From Paenarthrobacter sp. GOM3 (GTDB lineage Bacteria > Actinomycetota > Actinomycetes > Actinomycetales > Micrococcaceae): DNA of 64,000 nt. The notes under the pieces were generated by a model. The model was not told the DNA's origin, did not search any database, and saw only the letters and a program-made list of their open reading frames with translations. The position numbers and the translations under genes are program-made. Shown one piece after another: positions 17,225 through 24,482 of this stretch. The stretch lies in the NCBI RefSeq assembly GCF_018215265.2, contig NZ_CP136562.1:186001-250000 (forward strand). The letters are read 5' to 3'. Every line of letters starts with the position of its first letter. The first letter of the stretch is position 1.

Positions 17225-18192
17225 CAGGCGTAGTCCTCGGGGGCGGGACGGTGGCCCGGGAAAATATCATCGAGCCGCTTGAGCGCATCCTCGTTCAGGG
17301 AAACATCCAGTGCGCGGATAGCGGCGTCCAACTGTTCCTGTGTGCGCGGTCCAACGATCGGCGCCGTCACGGCAGGCTGGTGGAGCAACCAGGCCAGTGC
17401 TACATCGCCAGGTGCGTGGCCCAGCTCGTCCGCGAAATCCTCGTACTGGCGGATCTGGTCCTCATGCTTCTTGAGGGTTTCAAGCGCCCGGCCCTCAGTG
17501 CGGCGGACGCCCTGCTCTTCCTTCTTCAGCACGCCGCCCAACAGGCCACCCTGCAAAGGCGACCACGGGATCAGCCCAAGGCCATACTGCTGTGCGGCCG
17601 GGATGACCTCGAGTTCGAGTTCGCGCCGGAACAGGTTGTAGATGGACTGCTCACTGACCAGGCCGGTGTAATGGCGCCGGCGGGCGGCTTCCTGTGCTTG
17701 GGCGATATGCCAGCCGGCAAAGTTGCTGCTGCCCGAATAGAGGATCTTGCCCTGCTGGACGCCGACCTCTATGGCCTGCCAGATCTCGTCCCACGGCGTA
17801 TCGCGGTCGATGTGGTGGAACTGGTAGATGTCGATGTAGTCCGTCTGCAGCCGTTTCAGGCTCGCATCCAGTGCCCGCCGAATGTTCAGCGCGGACAGTT
17901 TGGATTCGTTGGGACGGTCCGTCATGGTGCCGTAGAGCTTGGTTGCCAGGACGGTCCGTTCGCGGCGCTCGCCGCCCTTTGCGAACCAGCGGCCGATGAT
18001 TTCCTCGGTCCAGCCGCGGTGCTCGGCTCCGCCGTAGACGTTGGCGGTGTCAAAGAAATTGATGCCCGATTCCAGTGCGGAGTCCATGATCGAGTGAGCG
18101 GTTGCCTCGTCGGTCTGCGGGCCAAAGTTCATGGTGCCCAGGCAGAGCCGTGAAACTTTTAGGCCGGAACGGCCCAAGTGCGTGTACTGCAT
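17221..18192 (-). CDS. Aldo/keto reductase (Tas/YajO-like)
   Basis: 323 residues from ATG at 18190-18192 (MQYTHLGRSGLKVS), chosen because AGGACC lies just upstream; the open frame extends 24 codons further without homology. The tetrad is NFFDTANVYG (Asp, Tyr), LATKLYG (Lys) and YQFHHIDRD (His). The C-terminus has LHQPAVTAPIVGPRTQEQLDAAI, the cofactor-binding end of AKR11/12/13-type enzymes. It is the second gene of the leftward operon, 31 bp after the first AKR. Confidence 0.93.
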   Translation of the reverse strand: MQYTHLGRSGLKVSRLCLGTMNFGPQTDEATAHSIMDSALESGINFFDTANVYGGAEHRGWTEEIIGRWFAKGGERRERTVLATKLYGTMTDRPNESKLSALNIRRALDASLKRLQTDYIDIYQFHHIDRDTPWDEIWQAIEVGVQQGKILYSGSSNFAGWHIAQAQEAARRRHYTGLVSEQSIYNLFRRELELEVIPAAQQYGLGLIPWSPLQGGLLGGVLKKEEQGVRRTEGRALETLKKHEDQIRQYEDFADELGHAPGDVALAWLLHQPAVTAPIVGPRTQEQLDAAIRALDVSLNEDALKRLDDIFPGHRPAPEDYAW

Positions 18193-18223
18193 AGCTGTGG
18201 GGTCCTTTTGTCTGGTTGCGTGA

Positions 18224-19045
18224 CTACATCTGGGTGAAAGCGGCGACGGCGGGATCGGAGCCAATGCGGGCGCCCGCCTCCAGTGCGGTGATTGCTGCCA
18301 ATTCGGATTCGGTCAGGGTGAGGTCGGCCGCGCCGTAGTTCTCTCGCATGCGGGTGGAGTCTGCGGACTTGGGAATCACGATGGTCCCCTGGGCGAGGTG
18401 CCAGGCCAGGATCACCTGTGCAGGAGTGGTGCCGTGGGCCGCCGCCACCAAGGCCACTTGCTCGGCGTTCAAGTCCTTGCCTTGGCCCAGCGGACTGTAC
18501 GCCTCTACTGCGATGCCCAGGTCGCGGCATTTGTTCGCCAGATCGCCCTGTTGATACGTGGGGTGGAGTTCGATTTGGTTGACGGCGGGCACAACCTCGG
18601 CCTTCCGGAGCAGGTTGTCCACGTGGTCGGCCAGGAAGTTGGAGATGCCGATGGCCCGGATCTGCTTGTCCTGGTAAAGCTTCTCCATCTCCTCCCATGC
18701 CTGTGTGTACAGGTCCTGAGAGGGGACCGGCCAGTGGATCAGGTAGAGGTCGATGACCTCCAGGCCCAGTGCGTCCCTGCTGCGCTGGAACGCGTCATAA
18801 GCCTCGCCCTGCTCGCCGTTGCGGAGCTTGGTGGTGATGAACAGTTCCTCGCGGGGAATCCCCGAGGCCGCGACGGCCGCGCCGACTCCGGCCTCGTTGC
18901 GGTACGCGGCCGCGGTGTCGATGTGGCGGTAGCCGGCCTCCAATGCATCTTCCACCACCTTCTGCGTTTCATCCGCAGGCACTTGGAATACACCAAATCC
19001 CAGCTGTGGGATGGTGACGCCGTTGTTCAATGTCAGCTCTGGCAT
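18224..19045 (-). CDS. Aldo/keto reductase (2,5-diketo-D-gluconate reductase-like), first gene of operon
   Basis: 273 residues. It begins MPELTLNNGVTIPQLGFGVFQV, followed by RHIDTAAAYRNE (Asp, Tyr), FITTKLRN (Lys), YLIHWPVPS (His) and IVIPKSADSTRMRENYGAADL. This is a complete AKR of the DkgA/DkgB group. It leads a five-gene operon (AKR, AKR, epimerase, AKR, lactonase) and is divergent from an MmyB-like regulator 185 bp away, the common arrangement for such regulators and the oxidoreductases they control. Confidence 0.94.
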   Translation of the reverse strand: MPELTLNNGVTIPQLGFGVFQVPADETQKVVEDALEAGYRHIDTAAAYRNEAGVGAAVAASGIPREELFITTKLRNGEQGEAYDAFQRSRDALGLEVIDLYLIHWPVPSQDLYTQAWEEMEKLYQDKQIRAIGISNFLADHVDNLLRKAEVVPAVNQIELHPTYQQGDLANKCRDLGIAVEAYSPLGQGKDLNAEQVALVAAAHGTTPAQVILAWHLAQGTIVIPKSADSTRMRENYGAADLTLTESELAAITALEAGARIGSDPAVAAFTQM

Positions 19046-19174
19046 GACGGTCTCCTTCGACTGGATGGTTTGGGTGGTGACACTCCAGAAAGCGTTTTCG
19101 GGGCTCGGTACTGAGCCTATGCAGTTTTGGGGGCTGAGTCAGCAATCCTGCCTGATCCTGTTTTTCCTAGGTCT

Positions 19175-19186
19175 GGTAGTCCTACC
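19175..19186. promoter_or_regulatory. Candidate operator for the MmyB-like regulator
   Basis: GGTAG-TC-CTACC, a short perfect dyad, lies 45 bp upstream of the regulator start in the divergent region 19046-19230 and is preceded by CCTAGGTCT. It is the clearest symmetrical element there. Assignment rests on position alone. Confidence 0.3.
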
Positions 19187-19230
19187 CAAAATGGTGGTCT
19201 TTCAAGCACCCGGAACGGCAGAATGGATGG

Positions 19231-20115
19231 ATGGGTCAAAGCGCGGAGTTCGGTAAATTCCTCAAAGTCATGCGTGCCCGCCTCTCACCCGACGACGCCG
19301 GGACGCAGGAGTCGGGCGGTTCCCGCCGTGTCCCCGGGCTCCGTCGCGAAGAGGTTGCCAGGCTCTCGGGCGTCAGCACCGACTACTACACGCGGCTGGA
19401 GCAGGGCCGCAATATCCACCCCTCCAAGGCTGTTCTGGAATCCGTGGGACGGGCCCTCCGACTGGACGCGGGGGAGCAAGCGCACATGATGGACCTGCTG
19501 GAACACTGTGCCAGCTCCTCCGGCAACCCAGGCCCCGTGCAAAAGGTGCGTCCGGCGTTGCGGCAGCTGCTTGATGCCGTCGGGGATGTTCCGGCAATGG
19601 TGCTGGGCAGGCGGGCGGACGTCCTGGCGGGCAACCGGATGGCACACCAGCTCTTCACCGATTTCGCCGCGCTGCCTGCACCCGAACGCAACTTGACGCG
19701 TTGGATCATCCTGGATCCAGCGGCGGGGCGCCTGTTCAGGGACTGGAAAACGGTGGCTGCCGAAGCCGTCGGCGCGCTGCGCATGGACGTTGGCAGGCAT
19801 CCCAATGATCCCCAAACCAACCAGCTGGTGGGTGAACTCGCCGTACACAGCGAACACTTCCGCCAGTGGTGGGCCGGTCACCGCGTGGCCACCAGGTCCG
19901 CCGGCACCGTCCGGCTGCACCACCCCGTGGTGGGGGACCTGGAACTGAACTTTGAAACCCTCAGTCTCCCGGACGACCCCGACCAACTGCTGAGGGTGTA
20001 TTCCGCGAAGGCGGGCTCGCCGTCGTCGGACGCTTTGACGCTGCTCAACTTCGGTGACGTGGGCACCCAAATCCTGGCTGATGCACCCGAAACAGCCCGC
20101 CCAGACGGCAGTTAA
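19231..20115 (+). CDS. XRE-family transcriptional regulator with MmyB-like ligand domain
   Basis: 294 residues. The N-terminal HTH (about 1-75) has GSRRVPGLRREEVARLSGVSTDYYTRLEQGRNIHPS, the typical MmyB-group signature. The rest (RADVLAGNRMAHQLFTDFAALPAPERNLTRWIILDP, then HPVVGDLELNFETLSLPDDPDQLLRVYSA) is the PAS-like MmyB ligand domain, thought to bind lipids or small hydrophobic molecules. It is likely a repressor of the divergent AKR operon. Its stop codon lies inside the left arm of the following terminator hairpin. Confidence 0.92.
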   Translation: MGQSAEFGKFLKVMRARLSPDDAGTQESGGSRRVPGLRREEVARLSGVSTDYYTRLEQGRNIHPSKAVLESVGRALRLDAGEQAHMMDLLEHCASSSGNPGPVQKVRPALRQLLDAVGDVPAMVLGRRADVLAGNRMAHQLFTDFAALPAPERNLTRWIILDPAAGRLFRDWKTVAAEAVGALRMDVGRHPNDPQTNQLVGELAVHSEHFRQWWAGHRVATRSAGTVRLHHPVVGDLELNFETLSLPDDPDQLLRVYSAKAGSPSSDALTLLNFGDVGTQILADAPETARPDGS

Positions 20116-20154
20116 TGACAGTCCGGAGCCCCGGAACTGTCATTAACTGCCGTC
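20104..20154. terminator. Long perfect hairpin overlapping the regulator stop codon
   Basis: A perfect 19-bp stem, GACGGCAGTTAATGACAGT (20104-20122) and its complement at 20136-20154, with an inner CCGG/CCGG pair. The left arm contains the TAA stop of the MmyB-like gene. It sits between convergent genes (the regulator and dodecin), so bidirectional termination is likely. Confidence 0.85.
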
Positions 20155-20165
20155 TCGCGGGCTAA

Positions 20166-20375
20166 TCAGCGCTCCAGTCGGAAACCAAGCTTGATGGTGA
20201 CCTGCCAGTCGGCCACTGCGCCGTCCTCGAGGTGGCCGCGGATTTCCTTGACCTCAAACCAGTCCAGGTTCCGCAGGGTCTGGGAGGCTGTGGCGATGCC
20301 GTTCTTGATCGCGTCGTCAACGCCTTCACTGGAAGTTCCTACAATTTCGGAAACGCTATATGTGTGGCCAGCCAT
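20166..20375 (-). CDS. Dodecin (flavin-binding dodecamer)
   Basis: 69 residues from ATG at 20373-20375, chosen for the GAGGAG site upstream and because dodecins are about 65-75 residues. The sequence MAGHTYSVSEIVGTSSEGV, then NGIATASQTLRNLDWFEVKEIRG and WQVTIKLGFRLE is a full match to the family. The tryptophan in LDWFEV is the residue that stacks on flavin. Dodecins store or buffer FMN/FAD or CoA and protect against flavin photochemistry. Confidence 0.95.
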   Translation of the reverse strand: MAGHTYSVSEIVGTSSEGVDDAIKNGIATASQTLRNLDWFEVKEIRGHLEDGAVADWQVTIKLGFRLER

Positions 20376-20486
20376 GGTGCTCCTCATCAACGTCTTGCGA
20401 ATATATGGAAGGAAATCAGACCCGCCAAGCAGGCCGTCCAAGCAGACTAGCCCACTGACCTCCGGGCGGCCAGAGCTTGCGTGGGC

Positions 20487-21293
20487 CTAGCTTTCACGCC
20501 AGTCATTGCTGGTAATGTGCGATCCCGCCTGCGGTCCCATTTGCAGCATTCCGCCGTCCACGGGCCACGAGGCCCCATTGACATAGCTGGACGCCGGGGA
20601 GGCCAGGAACGCAATGACCGCGGCGATCTCCCGGGCATCCCCGGGACGGCCCAGCGGCACTCCGGGCCGTTCCTTCGTGCCCGGATCCTCGTCTTCCTGG
20701 CCCGTCATGGGGGTCGCGATCTCGCCCGGCGCCACGTTGTTCGCGGTGATTCCGTACTCGGCCAGTTCCAAGGCCATGGTTTTGATGAGCCCACCCAGGC
20801 CGTGCTTGGAGGCGTCGTAAGCCGAGGCCCCAACCCGGGGTTGGAACTCGTGCACGCTGGTCACCGCGATGATGCGTCCGCCGCGTCCCGCTTTGACCAT
20901 GCGTTTAGCCGCAGTCTGCATGGCAACGAAGGCGCCATTGAGGTTGGTGTCCAGGGTGGACATCCAGGTATCGTAGTCGAGCTCCAGGAACTTGGTGCCG
21001 TCGCCGGTGCCGGAGTTGTTGACGAAGACGTCGACGCCACCCAGTTCATCGGCCAGTTTCCCAATGGCGGCAGCTGTTCCCCGGACATCCGTAGTGTCCA
21101 GTTGCTGGACCACGGCTTTGCGGCCCAACGCCCGGACCTCCTCCGCGGTTTCTTCGGCGCCCTGCTGGTCCGAGTGCCAGGTGACGCCTACGTCCATGCC
21201 GGCCTGGGCCAAAGCCACCGCGGTAGCTCGTCCGATGCCTGAATCCGATCCCGTGACGATGGCGGTCTGCGGGGAAAATGGTGCGTCGCTCAT
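20487..21293 (-). CDS. Short-chain dehydrogenase/reductase (glucose 1-dehydrogenase-like)
   Basis: 268 residues. The cofactor motif TGSDSGIGRATAVALAQAG is at residues 15-33. VNNSGTGDG replaces the usual NNAG. The catalytic Ser and Tyr-x3-Lys are in VTSVHEFQPRVGASAYDASK. The C-terminal ASPASSYVNGASWPVDGGMLQMG is typical of classical SDRs. Substrate unknown. It is divergent from the universal stress protein gene across 203 bp holding a 21-bp tandem repeat. Confidence 0.92.
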   Translation of the reverse strand: MSDAPFSPQTAIVTGSDSGIGRATAVALAQAGMDVGVTWHSDQQGAEETAEEVRALGRKAVVQQLDTTDVRGTAAAIGKLADELGGVDVFVNNSGTGDGTKFLELDYDTWMSTLDTNLNGAFVAMQTAAKRMVKAGRGGRIIAVTSVHEFQPRVGASAYDASKHGLGGLIKTMALELAEYGITANNVAPGEIATPMTGQEDEDPGTKERPGVPLGRPGDAREIAAVIAFLASPASSYVNGASWPVDGGMLQMGPQAGSHITSNDWRES

Positions 21294-21344
21294 GGTCCTG
21301 CCTTTCGGTCGTGTGATCGTTCCGATGCCTTATCCCTACCCTGC

Positions 21345-21419
21345 CCGGCGCAGCCGTAAACACTCCCGGCGCAGCCGTAAACACTCCCGGTGCAGCCGTA
21401 AACACTCCCAGCGCAGACG
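21345..21419. repeat. 21-bp tandem repeat, about 3.5 copies
   Basis: The unit CCGGCGCAGCCGTAAACACT plus C recurs at 21345-21365, 21366-21386 and 21387-21407 (one substitution), with a degraded partial copy to about 21419. It lies between the divergent SDR and universal stress protein genes, 52 bp upstream of the SDR start. There are no spacers, so it is not a CRISPR. It may be a cluster of regulator binding sites or a simple slippage repeat. Confidence 0.85.
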
Positions 21420-21496
21420 CTTCGACCCGGCGGATCAGGATGGAGTGTAGATTTCTTGCAGCAGCACCCAGTAAATCCCCAGAACCAGGAGTACTC

Positions 21497-21928
21497 ATGT
21501 CAGAAGTAATTGTGGTCGGCGTCGACAACAGCGAAACGGCCAAACGTGCGGCAGTGGCAGCAGCGAAGCTCGCCACCGCGCTCGGTGCCGAACTGCACGT
21601 GATCAGCGGCTTCTCCGACGACCGCATCGAAGAATTTGGCAGCGGGAGCGACCGCATCACTGTCTCTTCGGCGGACTCGGCAGAATATGTTGCCCGCAAG
21701 GTCTCTGAGGAACTGGACATTCCTTCCGCTAACGTCAAGTACTTCGCTGCCCGCGGCACACCGGCCAACGCCCTCATCAACTACGCCGAGGCCAACAACG
21801 CCTCGCTGATTGTGGTGGGCAACAAGCGCATGAAGGGCCTGGGCCGCGTCCTCGGCAGCATCGCTAACAGCGTTGCGCACGGTGCGCCGTGCGACGTGTA
21901 CATCGTGAACACGGACGTGGACGCCTAA
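21497..21928 (+). CDS. Universal stress protein (UspA family)
   Basis: 143 residues from ATG 21497, chosen for the AGGAG at 21487-21491; an upstream ATG at 21440 adds 19 unrelated residues. It contains VVGVDNSETAKRAAVAAAKLA and the ATP-binding C-terminal signature G-x2-G-x9-G-S/T in VVGNKRMKGLGRVLGSIANSVAH. This signature implies an ATP-binding (MJ0577-like) USP. It is monocistronic, followed by a long hairpin. Confidence 0.93.
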   Translation: MSEVIVVGVDNSETAKRAAVAAAKLATALGAELHVISGFSDDRIEEFGSGSDRITVSSADSAEYVARKVSEELDIPSANVKYFAARGTPANALINYAEANNASLIVVGNKRMKGLGRVLGSIANSVAHGAPCDVYIVNTDVDA

Positions 21929-21932
21929 GCAC

Positions 21933-21996
21933 CCAACTAAGGGACAGCAAAAGTCGCTATGAGCACTCATAGCGACGTTTGCTGTCCCTCAGTTGG
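21933..21996. terminator. Long bidirectional hairpin
   Basis: Nested stems: CCAACT/AGTTGG outside, then AGGGACAGCAAA with a TTTGCTGTCCCT-like partner, then GTCGCTATGAG/CTCATAGCGAC at the tip. It lies between the universal stress protein stop (21928) and the end of the leftward ThDP/Sty operon (22009). It is a likely terminator for both directions. Confidence 0.85.
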
Positions 21997-22008
21997 GCGG
22001 CCCGGTAC

Positions 22009-23685
22009 TTAGTGGCCTTGGAACGCCTCCGCCAGCCACCACGAGCCGCCGTCTGAGGCGATCTTGGCGTCGATGACCAGTGGCCGGTCCTGCGTCCCGG
22101 CTTCGTAGGCTGCGATCCACGGGCGCACGGCGTCCAGGTCCGCTACGGTCCTGACGGTGACTCCGTGAGCCCCGAAGCCGCGGGCAATCGCGGCGATATC
22201 GGTGTCCGGGAACACCACGCTGGACAGCTCCTCCGGGGAATGCTGCGACGCGAAGTGGTGTACTTCGGCCCCATAGGCGGCGTCGTTGTAGACGATGCAA
22301 ACCAAAGGCAGTTTCAGCCGTGCAGCTGTCTCCAGCTCGCTGATCCCCATGAGGAATCCGCCATCGCCGGCGCCCAGGACAGGCAGCCGGTTCGGTTGGG
22401 CAACAGCCGCGCCGATCGCCGTGTACAACCCCAGCCCAATGGCCTGGAACGCTTGCGTGAAGCAGAAGCCGAACTCGTCCGGCACGGCAAGGTACTGGCT
22501 GGGATAGCCCATGAAGTTCCCCGAATCCACCGCGACGATCCTTTCCGTCGGAAGCATGGTGTCGAGTTCGCGGGTCAGCACGCGCGGATCAATGGACGTC
22601 GCCGTGGACAGGTCCGGCGTTTCGACGTCCCGCCAACGAGACCCCTGCTTGATGGCCAGGGCGTTGGCTTCGGTACGGTACTTCCCGGCCGGTTCGGTTT
22701 GAACGTCCTGGAGGGCTGACAAGACATCCGAGGCGGTCAGCGCGGCATCGCCCAACACTCCCAGCGAGATGGGCCGGTTGGCGCCCAGGGCAGCGTCTTC
22801 GACGTCGATCTGCACCACTTTCGCGCCGGCAGAAATCAGCCGTCCGTGCCGCATGGTCCACATGTTCAGTGCGCAACCCCAGCCCACGATCAGGTCGGCG
22901 CCGCTGATCAACTCTGCCGTCAGCGGCGAAGAGAACCCACCCGAAATCCCCAGGTTGTGCGAGTCGCCGTTGAACAGGCCATTGGCTACGGCGGAGGTGG
23001 CCACCAACGCGCCGGCGTGCCGGGCCAACTCCAGGATTTCCTCCCGGGCAGCCCGGCCACCGCGACCCGCGACAAAGACCGGGCGTTCCGCCGCGGCGAT
23101 CAGCGCCCCCAGTTGTTCAACTGCGGCAGCGTCCGGCCGCACCTTCAGCGGTTGAGGCGCGACGACGGCACCCACCTCGTCTGCGGCGGCTCCACTTTGG
23201 ACGTCCAACGGCAAGCTCAGGACCACTGTGCGGCGCTCATTCACTGCCGTGCGGAAAGCCCGGACGGTGTCAGCAACGGCCGTCGCGGGGGAGTGGATCC
23301 GTTCCGCCACGGCCCCAACGCTGCGGGCCAGGGCATCCTGGTCGATCTTGAAGTTCGATCTGATGGCTGCGGCCTGGGTATCGGCCGTGAGTACGATCAT
23401 GGGCGTGCGGCTCTTGGCTGCCTCGCCAACTCCCGTGATGGCGTTCGTGAGGCCGCAGCCCTGGTGCGTAGTAACCACGCCAACCTTGCCCGACATTCGC
23501 GTGTAGGCGTCCGCCATGGTTGCCGCACCGCCCTCGTGCCGGGCCGCGGTGAACGGGACACCGGACTCCATCAGCGTGCTGGTGACGTCGAAATTGCCGC
23601 TGCCCACCACCCCAAAAACATGCCCGACGCCGAGCTTCGCCAACGTCCGCCCAACGAGCGTGGAAACCCTCACCTGCTCACTCAT
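22009..23685 (-). CDS. Thiamine-diphosphate enzyme, benzoylformate decarboxylase/acetolactate synthase-like; putative isatinate decarboxylase
   Basis: 558 residues from ATG at 23683-23685, overlapping the upstream cyclase stop (ATGA). The PYR domain has the catalytic glutamate E51 in AARHEGGAATMADAYTR and THQGCGLTNAITG. The PP domain has the ThDP motif GDGGF (440-444) ending YND (466-468). Known relatives decarboxylate 2-keto acids such as benzoylformate. Next to an isatin-hydrolase-like gene, the obvious substrate is isatinate (2-aminobenzoylformate), giving anthranilate or 2-aminobenzaldehyde. That assignment is inference. It is the last gene of the six-gene operon starting at 29913. Other ThDP lyases of the same fold (for example sulfopyruvate-type) remain possible. 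Confidence 0.9.
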   Translation of the reverse strand: MSEQVRVSTLVGRTLAKLGVGHVFGVVGSGNFDVTSTLMESGVPFTAARHEGGAATMADAYTRMSGKVGVVTTHQGCGLTNAITGVGEAAKSRTPMIVLTADTQAAAIRSNFKIDQDALARSVGAVAERIHSPATAVADTVRAFRTAVNERRTVVLSLPLDVQSGAAADEVGAVVAPQPLKVRPDAAAVEQLGALIAAAERPVFVAGRGGRAAREEILELARHAGALVATSAVANGLFNGDSHNLGISGGFSSPLTAELISGADLIVGWGCALNMWTMRHGRLISAGAKVVQIDVEDAALGANRPISLGVLGDAALTASDVLSALQDVQTEPAGKYRTEANALAIKQGSRWRDVETPDLSTATSIDPRVLTRELDTMLPTERIVAVDSGNFMGYPSQYLAVPDEFGFCFTQAFQAIGLGLYTAIGAAVAQPNRLPVLGAGDGGFLMGISELETAARLKLPLVCIVYNDAAYGAEVHHFASQHSPEELSSVVFPDTDIAAIARGFGAHGVTVRTVADLDAVRPWIAAYEAGTQDRPLVIDAKIASDGGSWWLAEAFQGH

Positions 23686-24458
23686 GCGCGCTCCACCAAC
23701 GCGTACACGCGGCTCGGGCTGCCTGTGCCGCCGACAATCGGCAGGGGGGCGACAACCAGTGTGGCGCCCGTGACCGGCAGGCGGTCCACGTTGCGAAGGG
23801 ACGTTACCCCGTACTTGTCCGCGCCGAGGAGGAACGAGTGGACCGGGAACATCGGATCCAGTGCGCCCGCCTGGCCTGCGTCGATGCCCACAGTTTCCAC
23901 CCCGAAACCACTGAGTGAGGCGTTTCCGGCCAGCCACTTGGCACCTGCCGCAGAGACGCCGGGAGTGTGGGGTCCGGCGTCGTCCGCGTTGACGAAAGCC
24001 GTAGCGTCGGCGCCCCGGGCGGACCACCCGGTGCGGAAGACGATCCAGCAGTTCTCCGGAAACGCACCATGCTCGGATTGCCACTGCTCAAAGTGTTCGG
24101 GCTCCAGCAGGAAATCAGGGTTGGCTGCGACCTCGGCTGTCTTGTCGATCACCGCGATGGGCCCAACCAGGCGGTGGGGTGCGATCTGGTCCACGGATTT
24201 GCCGTCCTTGCCTGTGATCCAGTGGACGGGAGCGTCCAGGTGCGTCCCGGCATGCTCCCCGACGGTGACGTCGTTCCACGCCCAGGCCGGTCCGGCGTCG
24301 TCGAAATTACTCACTGGCGAGACGGACAGCCCAACCGTATTCGCGAACGGCTGCGGCAGGTTCAGGATGGGGGTTTCGGAGCTGAGCGGGGTGGTGAGGT
24401 CGATGATTTCCACCGAGCCATTCGAAAGGGCTGCTGTGAGCCCGGCCAGAACAGACAT
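23682..24458 (-). CDS. Cyclase-family metal hydrolase, putative isatin hydrolase
   Basis: 258 residues. The family motif HxGTHxDxPxH appears as GEHAGTHLDAPVHWITGKD: H69, H73, D75 and H79 would bind the divalent metal. The family includes kynurenine formamidase and isatin hydrolase. The length (about 258 versus about 210 for KynB), the Trp after the last motif histidine and the GKD that follows fit isatin hydrolase better, as I recall it. It would open isatin to isatinate. It overlaps the ThDP enzyme gene and follows the FAD oxidoreductase by 24 bp, so it belongs to the StyA1/StyA2B operon. Confidence 0.85.
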   Translation of the reverse strand: MSVLAGLTAALSNGSVEIIDLTTPLSSETPILNLPQPFANTVGLSVSPVSNFDDAGPAWAWNDVTVGEHAGTHLDAPVHWITGKDGKSVDQIAPHRLVGPIAVIDKTAEVAANPDFLLEPEHFEQWQSEHGAFPENCWIVFRTGWSARGADATAFVNADDAGPHTPGVSAAGAKWLAGNASLSGFGVETVGIDAGQAGALDPMFPVHSFLLGADKYGVTSLRNVDRLPVTGATLVVAPLPIVGGTGSPSRVYALVERA

Positions 24459-24482
24459 TGTTCTCCTATCGCTTGCGTGGTT

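Noticed and set aside
21345..21419. CRISPR-like repeat
   Set aside because: Copies are directly adjacent with no spacers, and no cas genes are present.
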